Assembly: GCA_049585815.1 (NCBI GenBank)
Contig: JBAVAR010000096.1
Location: 1 to 7,737, forward strand
Length of the DNA: 7,737 nt
Source: DATLSM01 sp049585815
GTDB taxonomy: Bacteria > Actinomycetota > Thermoleophilia > Solirubrobacterales > 70-9
Reading direction: 5' to 3'
Position numbers and translations under genes: made by a program. The notes below the pieces were generated by a model. It did not search any database and was not told where the DNA came from. It was given only the letters and a program-made list of their open reading frames with translations. This document shows, one piece after another, positions 1 to 6,708 of the stretch. How positions within the stretch are numbered: position 1 is the first letter of the stretch; each line of letters begins with the position of its first letter.

Positions 1-911
1 CGCTCCAGCTTCTCGGGATGGCGGACGAGCCGCTCCATCGCCCAGGAGAGCGCCGTTGCGGTGGTCTCGTGGCCGGCGACTAGGAGGGTGAGCAGCTCGT
101 CGCGGATCTCGGCGTCGCCCATCGGGCTGCCATCCTCATGCCGGGCAGCGACCAACATCGAGAGGACGTCGTCGCGCTCGGCGAGGTCAGACACCGCTCG
201 GCGCTCGACAATCTCGCGGTTGAGCAGGTGGTCGACCCGCTCGATGCGGCGCTTGAAGAAGGGATACCGGCGGATCCTTTGCGGCCCGAGGAGGATCATC
301 GGAGCCAGCAGGCGCGGATCGGTGGTGAGGTCGAGGAAGTCGCGCAGTGCCGATCGCAGGGCCTCCATCCGGCTGCCGCCGTGGAGGCCGAAGACCGTCT
401 CGAGGATGATCTCCAAGGTGATCGCCTGCATCCGCGGGCGCAGCGCATGGGGGGCGCCGGTGGGCCAGCTCTCAATCTCGCGGGCAGCGATCTCGGCCAT
501 CTTCTGCCCGTATTCCTGCATCCGCTCACCGTGAAACGGAGGCAGCAGCAGCTTGCGCTGACCGATGTGGGCCTTCTCGTCGAGCACGAGCACCGAGTTC
601 TCACCCAAAATCGGGCGCAGGATCTGGTTGCCCTCGCCGGCGTGAAATACGCGGGGGTCGCCGGTGAAGACCCGCTTGACCGCCTCCGGGTCCGAGACGA
701 TCACCCAGGTGCCCTCGTAGGCGATGCGCAGGGTGAACGTGTTGCCGAAACGGGCGCGACACTGCTCGAGCATCCACTGGGCCCGACGAGACCAGATCAG
801 AGTCTGGGCGGCGCGCGGCATGCGCGGACCCGGCGGGAGACCGGCTATGGCATCAGCCTGGGCGATGGTCGATAGCGTAGCCTGGCACTCCGCCGATGGC
901 CTCCGTCCCAC
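1..911 (-). CDS. cytochrome P450, N-terminal part (cut by the window edge)
   Basis: Haem-thiolate monooxygenase; the family inserts one oxygen atom from O2 into a lipophilic substrate, using electrons from a redox partner. Reading the minus strand gives about 303 residues before the window edge. Counting from the GTG at 911, LPPGPR starts near residue 25 and is the proline-rich hinge of many P450s. HIGQR (115-119) sits at the C-helix WxxxR position with His replacing Trp, and is followed by KLLLPPFHGERM, typical of CYP110-like bacterial P450s. The I-helix oxygen-activation motif AGHETT is at 279-284. The ExxR and the Cys haem-ligand loop lie beyond the window. The start is uncertain. The only standard start codon upstream of LPPGPR is GTG 909-911, which lies inside the divergent esterase gene. 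ATG 819-821 would remove the hinge. ATC 864-866 behind a TACGCT box is a non-standard alternative. Family certain, exact start not; substrate unknown. Confidence 0.9.
   Translation of the reverse strand, partial: MGRRPSAECQATLSTIAQADAIAGLPPGPRMPRAAQTLIWSRRAQWMLEQCRARFGNTFTLRIAYEGTWVIVSDPEAVKRVFTGDPRVFHAGEGNQILRPILGENSVLVLDEKAHIGQRKLLLPPFHGERMQEYGQKMAEIAAREIESWPTGAPHALRPRMQAITLEIILETVFGLHGGSRMEALRSALRDFLDLTTDPRLLAPMILLGPQRIRRYPFFKRRIERVDHLLNREIVERRAVSDLAERDDVLSMLVAARHEDGSPMGDAEIRDELLTLLVAGHETTATALSWAMERLVRHPEKLE
878..883 (+). promoter_or_regulatory. possible -10 box (TAGCCT) for the esterase gene
   Basis: TAGCCT fits the actinobacterial TANNNT -10 pattern and ends 12 bases before the ATG at 896, giving a leader of only a few bases. 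It overlaps by two bases a minus-strand TACGCT (874-879) that could serve the P450, so divergent promoters may share this DNA. No recognisable -35 element is seen. Weak, pattern-based call. Confidence 0.25.
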
Positions 912-1957
912 GCCTGCCGCCGCGCTTGGAGCACCGCATCGTGCGCGCCGCCTGCCGCCTGCCGCCGGGCGTGCAGCGGCTGATGTTCGGTAGCCCGCCC
1001 ACGCTGGACGGGCAGATACTCGCCACCGACATCCATGTCTTGCTGCGCCTGGCTGATCTGGCCGGCAGCAGGTCGCTGACTGCGGGCGGCGGCGACCCCG
1101 AGCGGATCCGCGCGGAGCGGCGAATCGAGGCACGGATTACAGCTGGCCCCGCGACGCCGATGGCGCGTGTGGAGAGGTTGGAGCTGCCCGGACCAGCGGG
1201 GAAGCTGGCGGCGCGCCTGTATGTCCCGTTCGGACTCGGCTCAGACCCACCGGCGCTTCTCGTCTACTTTCACGGCGGTGGCTGGGTGATCGGGGATCTC
1301 GACACCCACGACGGGGTCTGTCGCTTCCTCGCCGCCCACGGCGGCGTGATGGTCTTGTCCGCCGGGTACCGCCTGGCACCGGAGCACCCCTTCCCGGCGG
1401 CAATCGAAGACGCCCGAGCGGCCTTTGAGTGGGCGGCAGCCCACGCCACGGAGCTCGGCGCCGACCCGCTGAGAATCGGGGTCGGGGGCGATAGCGCCGG
1501 CGCCAACATGGCCACCGTCATCTGCCACCTGACGCGCGATCGCGGCGGGCCCAAACCCGCGATGCAACTGTTGATCTATCCGGCAACCGACGCGCTGAGC
1601 GAGCACCCCTCGCGCAGACATTTCGCCAACGGGTTCCTGCTGACCGCCGCGGACATGGACTGGTTTCAGCGCTGCTATCTGCCCGACCCCGCGGATGAGG
1701 TCGACCCCCGAGCGTCTGTGCTGAGGGCGAGGGACTTCTCCAATCTGCCCCCCGCCTATGTGCTGACGGCTGGCTTTGACCCACTGCGCGATGAGGGTGA
1801 GGCCTATGCGGCCCGGATGCGGGAAGCCGGCGTGCGGGTGGCGCTACGCCGACATCCCGGCCTGATCCACAGCTTCGCCAATCTGACCGCCGTTTGCCGC
1901 ACCGCCCGCGCCGCGATGCTCGAGGCCGCTGGCGCCCTTCGAATGGGTCTCGGATAG
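896..1957 (+). CDS. alpha/beta hydrolase, HSL family (carboxylesterase/lipase)
   Basis: Serine hydrolase predicted to cleave carboxylic ester bonds of short- or medium-chain esters. The 353-residue protein carries the hallmarks of the hormone-sensitive lipase (bacterial family IV) group. The oxyanion-hole motif HGGG is at 126-129, YRLAPEHPFPA at 158-168, and the nucleophile elbow GDSAG at 198-202 with Ser200. The acid is probably Asp295 (in FDPLRDE) and the general base His325 (in GLIHSF). An N-terminal segment of about 110 residues precedes the core and contains LPPGVQRLMFG...LDGQ, as in actinobacterial LipI/LipH-like esterases, which supports the ATG at 896. No signal peptide or membrane segment is seen, so it is likely cytoplasmic. 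It diverges from the P450, and its stop codon directly abuts the CsoR-type operator with no terminator between. A TAGCCT box at 878-883 could be its -10 element. Natural substrate unknown. Confidence 0.93.
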   Translation: MASVPRLPPRLEHRIVRAACRLPPGVQRLMFGSPPTLDGQILATDIHVLLRLADLAGSRSLTAGGGDPERIRAERRIEARITAGPATPMARVERLELPGPAGKLAARLYVPFGLGSDPPALLVYFHGGGWVIGDLDTHDGVCRFLAAHGGVMVLSAGYRLAPEHPFPAAIEDARAAFEWAAAHATELGADPLRIGVGGDSAGANMATVICHLTRDRGGPKPAMQLLIYPATDALSEHPSRRHFANGFLLTAADMDWFQRCYLPDPADEVDPRASVLRARDFSNLPPAYVLTAGFDPLRDEGEAYAARMREAGVRVALRRHPGLIHSFANLTAVCRTARAAMLEAAGALRMGLG

Positions 1958-1972
1958 TACCCCCTAGGGGTA
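1958..1972. promoter_or_regulatory. CsoR-type operator upstream of csoR
   Basis: Inverted repeat TACCC-CCTAG-GGGTA, centred on 1965. The arms pair over six positions (1958-1963 with 1967-1972). TA-flanked C tract/G tract repeats of this form are the class of site bound by CsoR/RcnR-family repressors. It begins one base after the esterase stop codon, ends 12 bases before the csoR ATG, and overlaps the likely -10 box (1971-1976). This is the expected geometry for autorepression. Binding is inferred. Confidence 0.75.
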
Positions 1973-1976
1973 TGCT
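1971..1976 (+). promoter_or_regulatory. likely -10 box (TATGCT) of csoR, leaderless transcript
   Basis: TATGCT matches TANNNT and lies 8 bases before the ATG at 1985, so transcription would begin at or next to the start codon. The operator overlaps the first two bases. No good -35 hexamer is seen 17-18 bases upstream. A GAGG at 1977-1980 could instead act as a weak, closely spaced ribosome-binding site if a longer transcript exists. Confidence 0.45.
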
Positions 1977-1984
1977 GAGGCTGG

Positions 1985-2278
1985 ATGACCGCGCCACCCA
2001 AATCACCCGGCTACCTGAAGAACAAGGACGCCCTGACCAAACGCCTGCGGCGGATCGAGGGCCAGGTGCGGGGGGTCGAGCGGATGGTCGAGGAGGACCG
2101 CTACTGCATCGACGTCCTCACCCAGGTGACGGCGGTCCAGGCCGCACTCGACAAGGTCGCGCTGGAGCTGCTCGCAGACCACGCTGCCCACTGCGTGAAC
2201 GGCGCCGAGGGCGAGGAGCAGTCGGGCCGCACCGCGGAGCTGATGGGCGCCGTCAGAAGACTGCTGCGCCACGGCTGA
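1985..2278 (+). CDS. csoR: CsoR-family copper(I)-sensing transcriptional repressor
   Basis: All-helical DUF156 repressor of 97 residues. CsoR proteins bind operator DNA as oligomers without copper and release it when Cu(I) binds. The signature RLRRIEGQVRGVERMVEEDRYC spans 20-41. The three expected Cu(I) ligands are present with the spacing of Mycobacterium tuberculosis CsoR: Cys41, His66 and Cys70 (C-x24-H-x3-C). Tyr40 corresponds to the second-shell tyrosine, and Glu85 is near the second-shell glutamate position. RcnR would need a different ligand set (Cys-His-His plus an N-terminal His), so nickel/cobalt sensing is unlikely. A matching operator lies directly upstream, so it probably represses itself. 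No copper ATPase or CopZ chaperone is next to it; the only same-strand neighbour downstream is a sulfatase 37 bases away. The copper assignment rests on residues, not on context. Confidence 0.9.
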   Translation: MTAPPKSPGYLKNKDALTKRLRRIEGQVRGVERMVEEDRYCIDVLTQVTAVQAALDKVALELLADHAAHCVNGAEGEEQSGRTAELMGAVRRLLRHG

Positions 2279-2299
2279 TTGCGCAGCCGAACCTGACCG

Positions 2300-2305
2300 T
2301 AGTCT
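2300..2305 (+). promoter_or_regulatory. weak candidate -10 box (TAGTCT) in the csoR-sulfatase gap
   Basis: The 37-base gap (2279-2315) holds TAGTCT, which fits TANNNT and lies 10 bases before the TTG start. TTGCGC at 2279-2284 might be a -35 element, but at 15 bases the spacing is short. No operator-like repeat is seen here, so any CsoR control of the sulfatase would come through readthrough from the csoR promoter. Low certainty. Confidence 0.2.
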
Positions 2306-2315
2306 TCGCCGCCGA

Positions 2316-4181
2316 TTGACCACCAAGAGGCCTCAGCGAAAACGAATCCGAGCCGCAGGCCGAAACTCCAGTGCCGCACGGCGGTTATTCGAGGCCGTGG
2401 GCACTGGGCGGCAGGCAGCGAGCGCAAGGCGGCTCCGGGGGCGCCTGCTCGCCGCGGCGCTGGTCGGCGTGGGAACCTGCGCATTCGTTCTCGCGGGGGG
2501 GGAATCCGGTGCCGAGGCGGCGATCAGCACCCGCCGCCCCAACGTGATCGTGATCCAGACCGATGACCAGGATATGGATGAGATGTACCAGACGTTCACC
2601 AACCCACAGGGCCACCAGGTGCCGGTGATGCGCAACACCCTGCGCCTCCTTGGACACGGCGGCGTCACCTTCGCCAACTACTACGTCTCCGACTCGCTCT
2701 GCGCGCCCTCGAGGGCTACCTACCTGACCGGCGAGTACGCGCACAACAGCGGAATCGAGGGCAACAACCTGGAAACCGCAAGCGAGGGCGCCTACCCGAA
2801 CTTCATCCACTCACCCGCCGATCACCACAACCTCGCGATCTGGCTGCAGGAAGCCGGCTACCGGACGATCCACATCGGCAAGTTCCTCAACCAATACGGG
2901 GAACCCCCGTACAGCACCCCCACCGAACAGCCGCCGGGGTGGTCCGATTGGGAGACGCTCAACAACGAGTCCTCCACCCACCACTTCTACGGCTACACGC
3001 TCGACGACAACGGGGTCGTGCAGGGCCCCTTCGGCAACATCGAATATGAACCCCGGGATCCGGTCACCTGCCCGCAGTACGCGCCACCGGAAAGCGGCGG
3101 CTGCAATTACCAGACCGATCTCCTCACCCAGCGGGCACAGGAACAGATCGAAACCTCGACCCAGCTCGGCCAACCGTTCTACATGGCCCTCGACTACATC
3201 GCCCCCCACGGAGACTTCCACCCGCCCTCGGGGCCCGAGCCGGCGACCCGCTACTACGGATCGCTGGCGTCGGTCAGAGCACCGGAGAAGCCCAACTTCA
3301 ACGAAAGGGACACCTCCGACAAGCCGGCCTACATCCGCGCCCTGCCGCCACTTGACACCGGCGACCTCCACAGCATCGAGGTCGAATATCAAAAGGAGCT
3401 CGAGTCCCTGCGCTCGGTCGATGACGGGGTGAAGCGGATCGTCGACACCCTCAGGCAGGACGGACAGTTGGGCAATACCTACATCTTCTTCACCTCCGAC
3501 AATGGCTACTTCGAGGGAGAGCACCGGATCAAACGTTCGAAGTTTCTTCCCTATGAGTCCTCGACCCACCTGCCGCTGCTTCTCCGCGGCCCCGGGTTGA
3601 AGCCGGGCACGACCTCGGATGCGCTCGTCGCCAACGTCGACCTCGCGCCGACGATCCTGCAGATCGCCGACGCCCACGCCGACAGCACCCTCGACGGCTT
3701 CTCGATGCTCCCCTATGCCGAGCACCCCGCCCGACTCTCAAAGCAGGCCGTGCTGCTCGAGTCATTCTTCGGCAGCAGCTCCGACTCCGCCGAAGCCGCG
3801 GCCGAAAGCGCGAAGAGCAACTCGGCGCCGCCGATCAGCTATGCCGGGATCAGGGTCGGCCCCTACAAGTACGTCGAATACATCGACGGCGAAGCCGAGC
3901 TCTATGACCTGCAGACCGACCCCTACGAGATGAGCTCACAGATCGACAACCCCGACTTCTTTCCGGTCCGCAACTACCTGGCAGAACAGCTGGCCCTCCT
4001 GCGCAACTGCGCGGGCAACTCCTGTCGATTGCCGATCGCCGAAGGCCTGCCGCCGCTGCGCCACAGCTGCAATCCGCGCGCCCTCGCCTGCGTGCAGCCG
4101 GCCGAGCCGGTGACCTCGACCGAAGGCGAAGGCGAAGGCCCGACCTCGCTCAGGGCCATTACTCGTACTGGAGGGCCCTGA
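2316..4181 (+). CDS. exported formylglycine-dependent sulfatase (GlcNAc-6-sulfatase-like)
   Basis: Hydrolyses a sulfate ester outside the cytoplasm, probably on a glycan or aryl substrate. The 621-residue protein has a basic N-terminus, then a hydrophobic segment (about 43-60) and a possible AEA/A cleavage site near 66-69, i.e. a signal peptide. The sulfatase signature CAPSR at 129-133 makes Cys129 the residue that FGE converts to formylglycine. Other active-site candidates are Asp83/Asp84 (QTDDQ, Ca2+ ligands), Lys189 (GKF), His298 (APHGD), Asp395/Asn396 (SDNG) and Lys409. The tail has four cysteines (565, 570, 585, 592), probably disulfides. The start is TTG at 2316 with an unusually long n-region; GTG at 2397 (residue 28) would give a more ordinary signal peptide. 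RR at 38-39 is only a weak Tat match. The gene lies 37 bases behind csoR and overlaps the convergent permease gene by 23 bases. Substrate not determinable. Confidence 0.92.
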   Translation: MTTKRPQRKRIRAAGRNSSAARRLFEAVGTGRQAASARRLRGRLLAAALVGVGTCAFVLAGGESGAEAAISTRRPNVIVIQTDDQDMDEMYQTFTNPQGHQVPVMRNTLRLLGHGGVTFANYYVSDSLCAPSRATYLTGEYAHNSGIEGNNLETASEGAYPNFIHSPADHHNLAIWLQEAGYRTIHIGKFLNQYGEPPYSTPTEQPPGWSDWETLNNESSTHHFYGYTLDDNGVVQGPFGNIEYEPRDPVTCPQYAPPESGGCNYQTDLLTQRAQEQIETSTQLGQPFYMALDYIAPHGDFHPPSGPEPATRYYGSLASVRAPEKPNFNERDTSDKPAYIRALPPLDTGDLHSIEVEYQKELESLRSVDDGVKRIVDTLRQDGQLGNTYIFFTSDNGYFEGEHRIKRSKFLPYESSTHLPLLLRGPGLKPGTTSDALVANVDLAPTILQIADAHADSTLDGFSMLPYAEHPARLSKQAVLLESFFGSSSDSAEAAAESAKSNSAPPISYAGIRVGPYKYVEYIDGEAELYDLQTDPYEMSSQIDNPDFFPVRNYLAEQLALLRNCAGNSCRLPIAEGLPPLRHSCNPRALACVQPAEPVTSTEGEGEGPTSLRAITRTGGP

Positions 4182-6708
4182 GCACGTCGAGTCGCGCCGC
4201 GCGGCGCGCCGGTGCAATCGCCGCGAGCACGCCGGCGAGGGCGGCGAAGACAAGGAGGAGGAGGAGCGTCCCCACCGGGTAGGAGAGGGTGAAGCCTTCG
4301 CTCTTTAGCGGTTGGGCGATCAGGGCCGCGAATACGATCCCGAGGACCATGCCGAGGATCGCCCCGATCAGGGCGGTTATCACAGCCTCATAGCGAACCA
4401 TGGTGCGGACCTGGCGGCGCGACATCCCGATCGCACGCAGCATCCCCAGCTCCCGGGTCCGCTCGTGGATCGACAGCGCCAGGGTGTTGGCGATCCCGAA
4501 CAAGGAGATCAAGATCGCAAGGGCAAGCAGGGCGTAGACGAGCCGCACGAGGCCGTCGATCTGTTCTTCGCGGCTTTCCTTCAGTTCCTGCTGGTTCAGC
4601 ACTTCCGCGGTCGGGAAGAGGCGCTTCGCCCCCGCGGTCAACAGCGCCTGCACCCGCGCGGCGCTTGCTCCCGGCGCCACCTTGACGAAGTCAATCGTGT
4701 CCTCGATCTGGTCGAAGGCGCGCGCCATCGCCGGCTGGGTGAGGAGGATGCTGCCGAAGACTTTGAGCTTCGAGGAGAACTCCCCGGCGACGCGGAAGGT
4801 TGGTCGCGCTCCGGTCTGGGTCAGGAACCTGAAGCGGTCACCGAGCTGGAGGCTATTTTCGGAGGCAAAGGATTCCGAGAGGATCGCCTCGTCGTTGCGC
4901 AGGTTGCGCAGGGTCGCCGGCGAGCCCTTCTTCCATTCGACTTCGACCGATTCGCCGATGTCCGGGGTTGGGGCGCTGACCTCGACGGTGTTCGGCCCTC
5001 CGAGGAGCTTCGCTTCGGCCGAGCGCACGGTGGAGACGAGTTGCACGCCGGGCACTTTGCGCGCTGCGGCCGCGGCGCCGGCCGGGATCGGCGAGAGGCC
5101 GTTGCTGTTCTGGATCACCAGACCGCCCTGGAAGTTTTCGTCAATCACCTGGGCGACCGTGCTCTTCAGGCCGGCGGCGAAGACGGTGACAAAGGTGACG
5201 AGAGCGAGGCCGACCATCAGGGCAGCCGCGGTGACGGCGGTGCGGCTCGGGTTGCGTTGGGAGTTCTCCCGCGCAAGGCGCCCGGTGAGGCGGCGCAGAC
5301 GCTCCAGCGGCCAGCCTGCGATCCGCGCCAGCGGCGGGACCAGATGGGGACTGAAGAGTGAGACGCCGAGGACGATCGCCACCGCGCCCGCGCCGATCAG
5401 ACCGGCCCGGGTTCCACCTCCACCGCTGCCAAACAATCCGACAAGGACGATGCCAAGGCCGGCCAGCCCGAGCAGGACCGCGAGCCCTGCAATCAGCAGC
5501 CGGCGGCGGCGGCTGCTCGGAGGGGTGTAGGACTGCAGGGCGGCGATCGGCGGTACCCGGGTGGAGCGCAGCGCCGGCACCATCGCCGAGACCAGGGTGA
5601 CGACGGTACCGACCAGCAGTGAGACGACGATCGTGCGACCCTCCATCACTAGGCCGGTGGTAGGCAGGTCGAGCCCGATCGCCTTGAACAGGGCCTCGAG
5701 CAGAAGGGCGATGAGGTAACCGCCGCCGATGCCGAGGACCGCACCCAGCAGGCCGATCGCGGCGGCTTCAATCACAACCGAGGCGAGGATCTGGCGACGT
5801 GAGGCCCCGAGGGTGCGCAACAGACCGAACTCGGCGACGCGCTGAGCGACGGTGATCGAAAAGGTGTTGAAGATCAAAAAAGCACCGACGAAGACGGCGA
5901 CGAAGCCGAAGACCAACAGGATGGTCTGCAGGAAACCGAGGCTTTCGTGGATCTTTTCCGAACTGCGGTTGGCATTTTCCTGGGCGGTCTCGACCTTCAC
6001 CGAGGCCGGCATCTCGCGCTCGATTCGCCGTTTCAATGAGGTCGCCGAGACGCCGCCCGCCGCCGCCACCGAGATCTGGTCAAAGCGGCCGACCTCGTGG
6101 GTGAGGCTCTGCGCGACCGCCAGCGTCACCTGGGCGATGCTGGCGCCGCCGAAGGAAGCGTTGCCGAGGCGGGTGAAGCCGACGAGGCGAAAGGGCCGGG
6201 CATTTCCCTTGCCGATGATCCTGACCTCTTCGCCGAGCTTCAGCCCCGAATTTTCGGCGGACCCCTTATCGATCGAGGCTTCGGTCGGTCCCCGCGGCCG
6301 GTGGCCCTCGACGTAGTTGAGCGACTCCAGGCCGTCGGGCAGGGTCGAGGAGATGAACTTCGGGGCAAATTTGGTCCCGACCGCGTTGCCCTTGGAATCG
6401 AAGAACCCGCCCGGGCTGAAGATCGCCCCGGCGGCAAGCCTCACGCCGGGTGTGCTCTGAACCCGGGCAAGCAGCGAGGCGGGGATCGCCGGCACTTCGC
6501 CGCTGCGCTGTTCGACCGGGTTCTTCGCGGTGATCACGACGCTGGTCCCCCTCAGCGACTCGCTGAAGATTTCATCGAAGGCAGCGAAGATCGTGTCGGT
6601 GAGAATGTAGGAACCGGCGACGAAGGCGATCCCGATGACGACCGCGAGCGTCGTGCCCAGCGCCCGCGCCTTGCGCGCCCAGAGGCTCTTGACAGCGAGG
6701 CTAGTCAA
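4159..6708 (-). CDS. ABC transporter permease with two FtsX domains (MacB/LolC superfamily)
   Basis: Membrane subunit of a type VII ABC system; such proteins move lipids, peptides or drugs, or transmit mechanical force, rather than forming a classical pore. The 849-residue protein has about ten predicted membrane segments: near 18-37, 262-284, 312-341, 359-379, 403-426, 436-453, 491-513, 721-745, 774-798 and 811-833. Large extracytoplasmic domains lie at about 40-260 and 515-720. Each half shows the FtsX coupling sequence after its second helix: FGLLRTLGASRRQI (294-307) and LGMLRAIGMSRRQV (754-767). The family commonly has this duplicated layout in Actinobacteria. The start is TTG at 6708, overlapping the ATPase stop by 8 bases, so translation is probably coupled. 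The 3' end overlaps the convergent sulfatase gene. The substrate cannot be read from the sequence. Confidence 0.93.
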   Translation of the reverse strand: MTSLAVKSLWARKARALGTTLAVVIGIAFVAGSYILTDTIFAAFDEIFSESLRGTSVVITAKNPVEQRSGEVPAIPASLLARVQSTPGVRLAAGAIFSPGGFFDSKGNAVGTKFAPKFISSTLPDGLESLNYVEGHRPRGPTEASIDKGSAENSGLKLGEEVRIIGKGNARPFRLVGFTRLGNASFGGASIAQVTLAVAQSLTHEVGRFDQISVAAAGGVSATSLKRRIEREMPASVKVETAQENANRSSEKIHESLGFLQTILLVFGFVAVFVGAFLIFNTFSITVAQRVAEFGLLRTLGASRRQILASVVIEAAAIGLLGAVLGIGGGYLIALLLEALFKAIGLDLPTTGLVMEGRTIVVSLLVGTVVTLVSAMVPALRSTRVPPIAALQSYTPPSSRRRRLLIAGLAVLLGLAGLGIVLVGLFGSGGGGTRAGLIGAGAVAIVLGVSLFSPHLVPPLARIAGWPLERLRRLTGRLARENSQRNPSRTAVTAAALMVGLALVTFVTVFAAGLKSTVAQVIDENFQGGLVIQNSNGLSPIPAGAAAAARKVPGVQLVSTVRSAEAKLLGGPNTVEVSAPTPDIGESVEVEWKKGSPATLRNLRNDEAILSESFASENSLQLGDRFRFLTQTGARPTFRVAGEFSSKLKVFGSILLTQPAMARAFDQIEDTIDFVKVAPGASAARVQALLTAGAKRLFPTAEVLNQQELKESREEQIDGLVRLVYALLALAILISLFGIANTLALSIHERTRELGMLRAIGMSRRQVRTMVRYEAVITALIGAILGMVLGIVFAALIAQPLKSEGFTLSYPVGTLLLLLVFAALAGVLAAIAPARRAARLDVLRALQYE

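Noticed and set aside
138..875. Long open frame (245 codons) on the plus strand opposite the P450
   Set aside because: It is antisense to an unmistakable P450 reading frame, has low-complexity Arg/Ala/Gly composition and shows no recognisable motif. Such shadows are expected at this GC content.
1985..2278. Alternative assignment of the DUF156 protein as a nickel/cobalt (RcnR) or formaldehyde (FrmR) sensor
   Set aside because: The third ligand position is Cys70 rather than His or another residue, and Cys41-His66-Cys70 has exactly the copper CsoR spacing. No frmA or rcnA gene is adjacent.
2811..3725. 304-codon open frame on the minus strand inside the sulfatase gene
   Set aside because: It is the complement of conserved sulfatase sequence including SDNG and APHG. 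The product is Val/Gly/Arg-rich without a domain, so it is a codon-bias artefact.
4193..4208. Perfect 16-base palindrome CGCGCCGC/GCGGCGCG as a possible terminator for the sulfatase
   Set aside because: It lies within the permease codons for an Arg/Ala-rich stretch, has no loop and no following U tract, and alternating GC sequence forms such palindromes by chance.
4312..5361. 349-codon open frame on the plus strand inside the permease gene
   Set aside because: It is antisense to a permease with clear membrane segments and FtsX coupling motifs. The product is highly charged and has no recognisable fold.
5554..5562. TACCCGGGT as a second CsoR operator
   Set aside because: The half-sites are not separated by five bases, the last base does not match, and it is inside the permease coding region away from any promoter.
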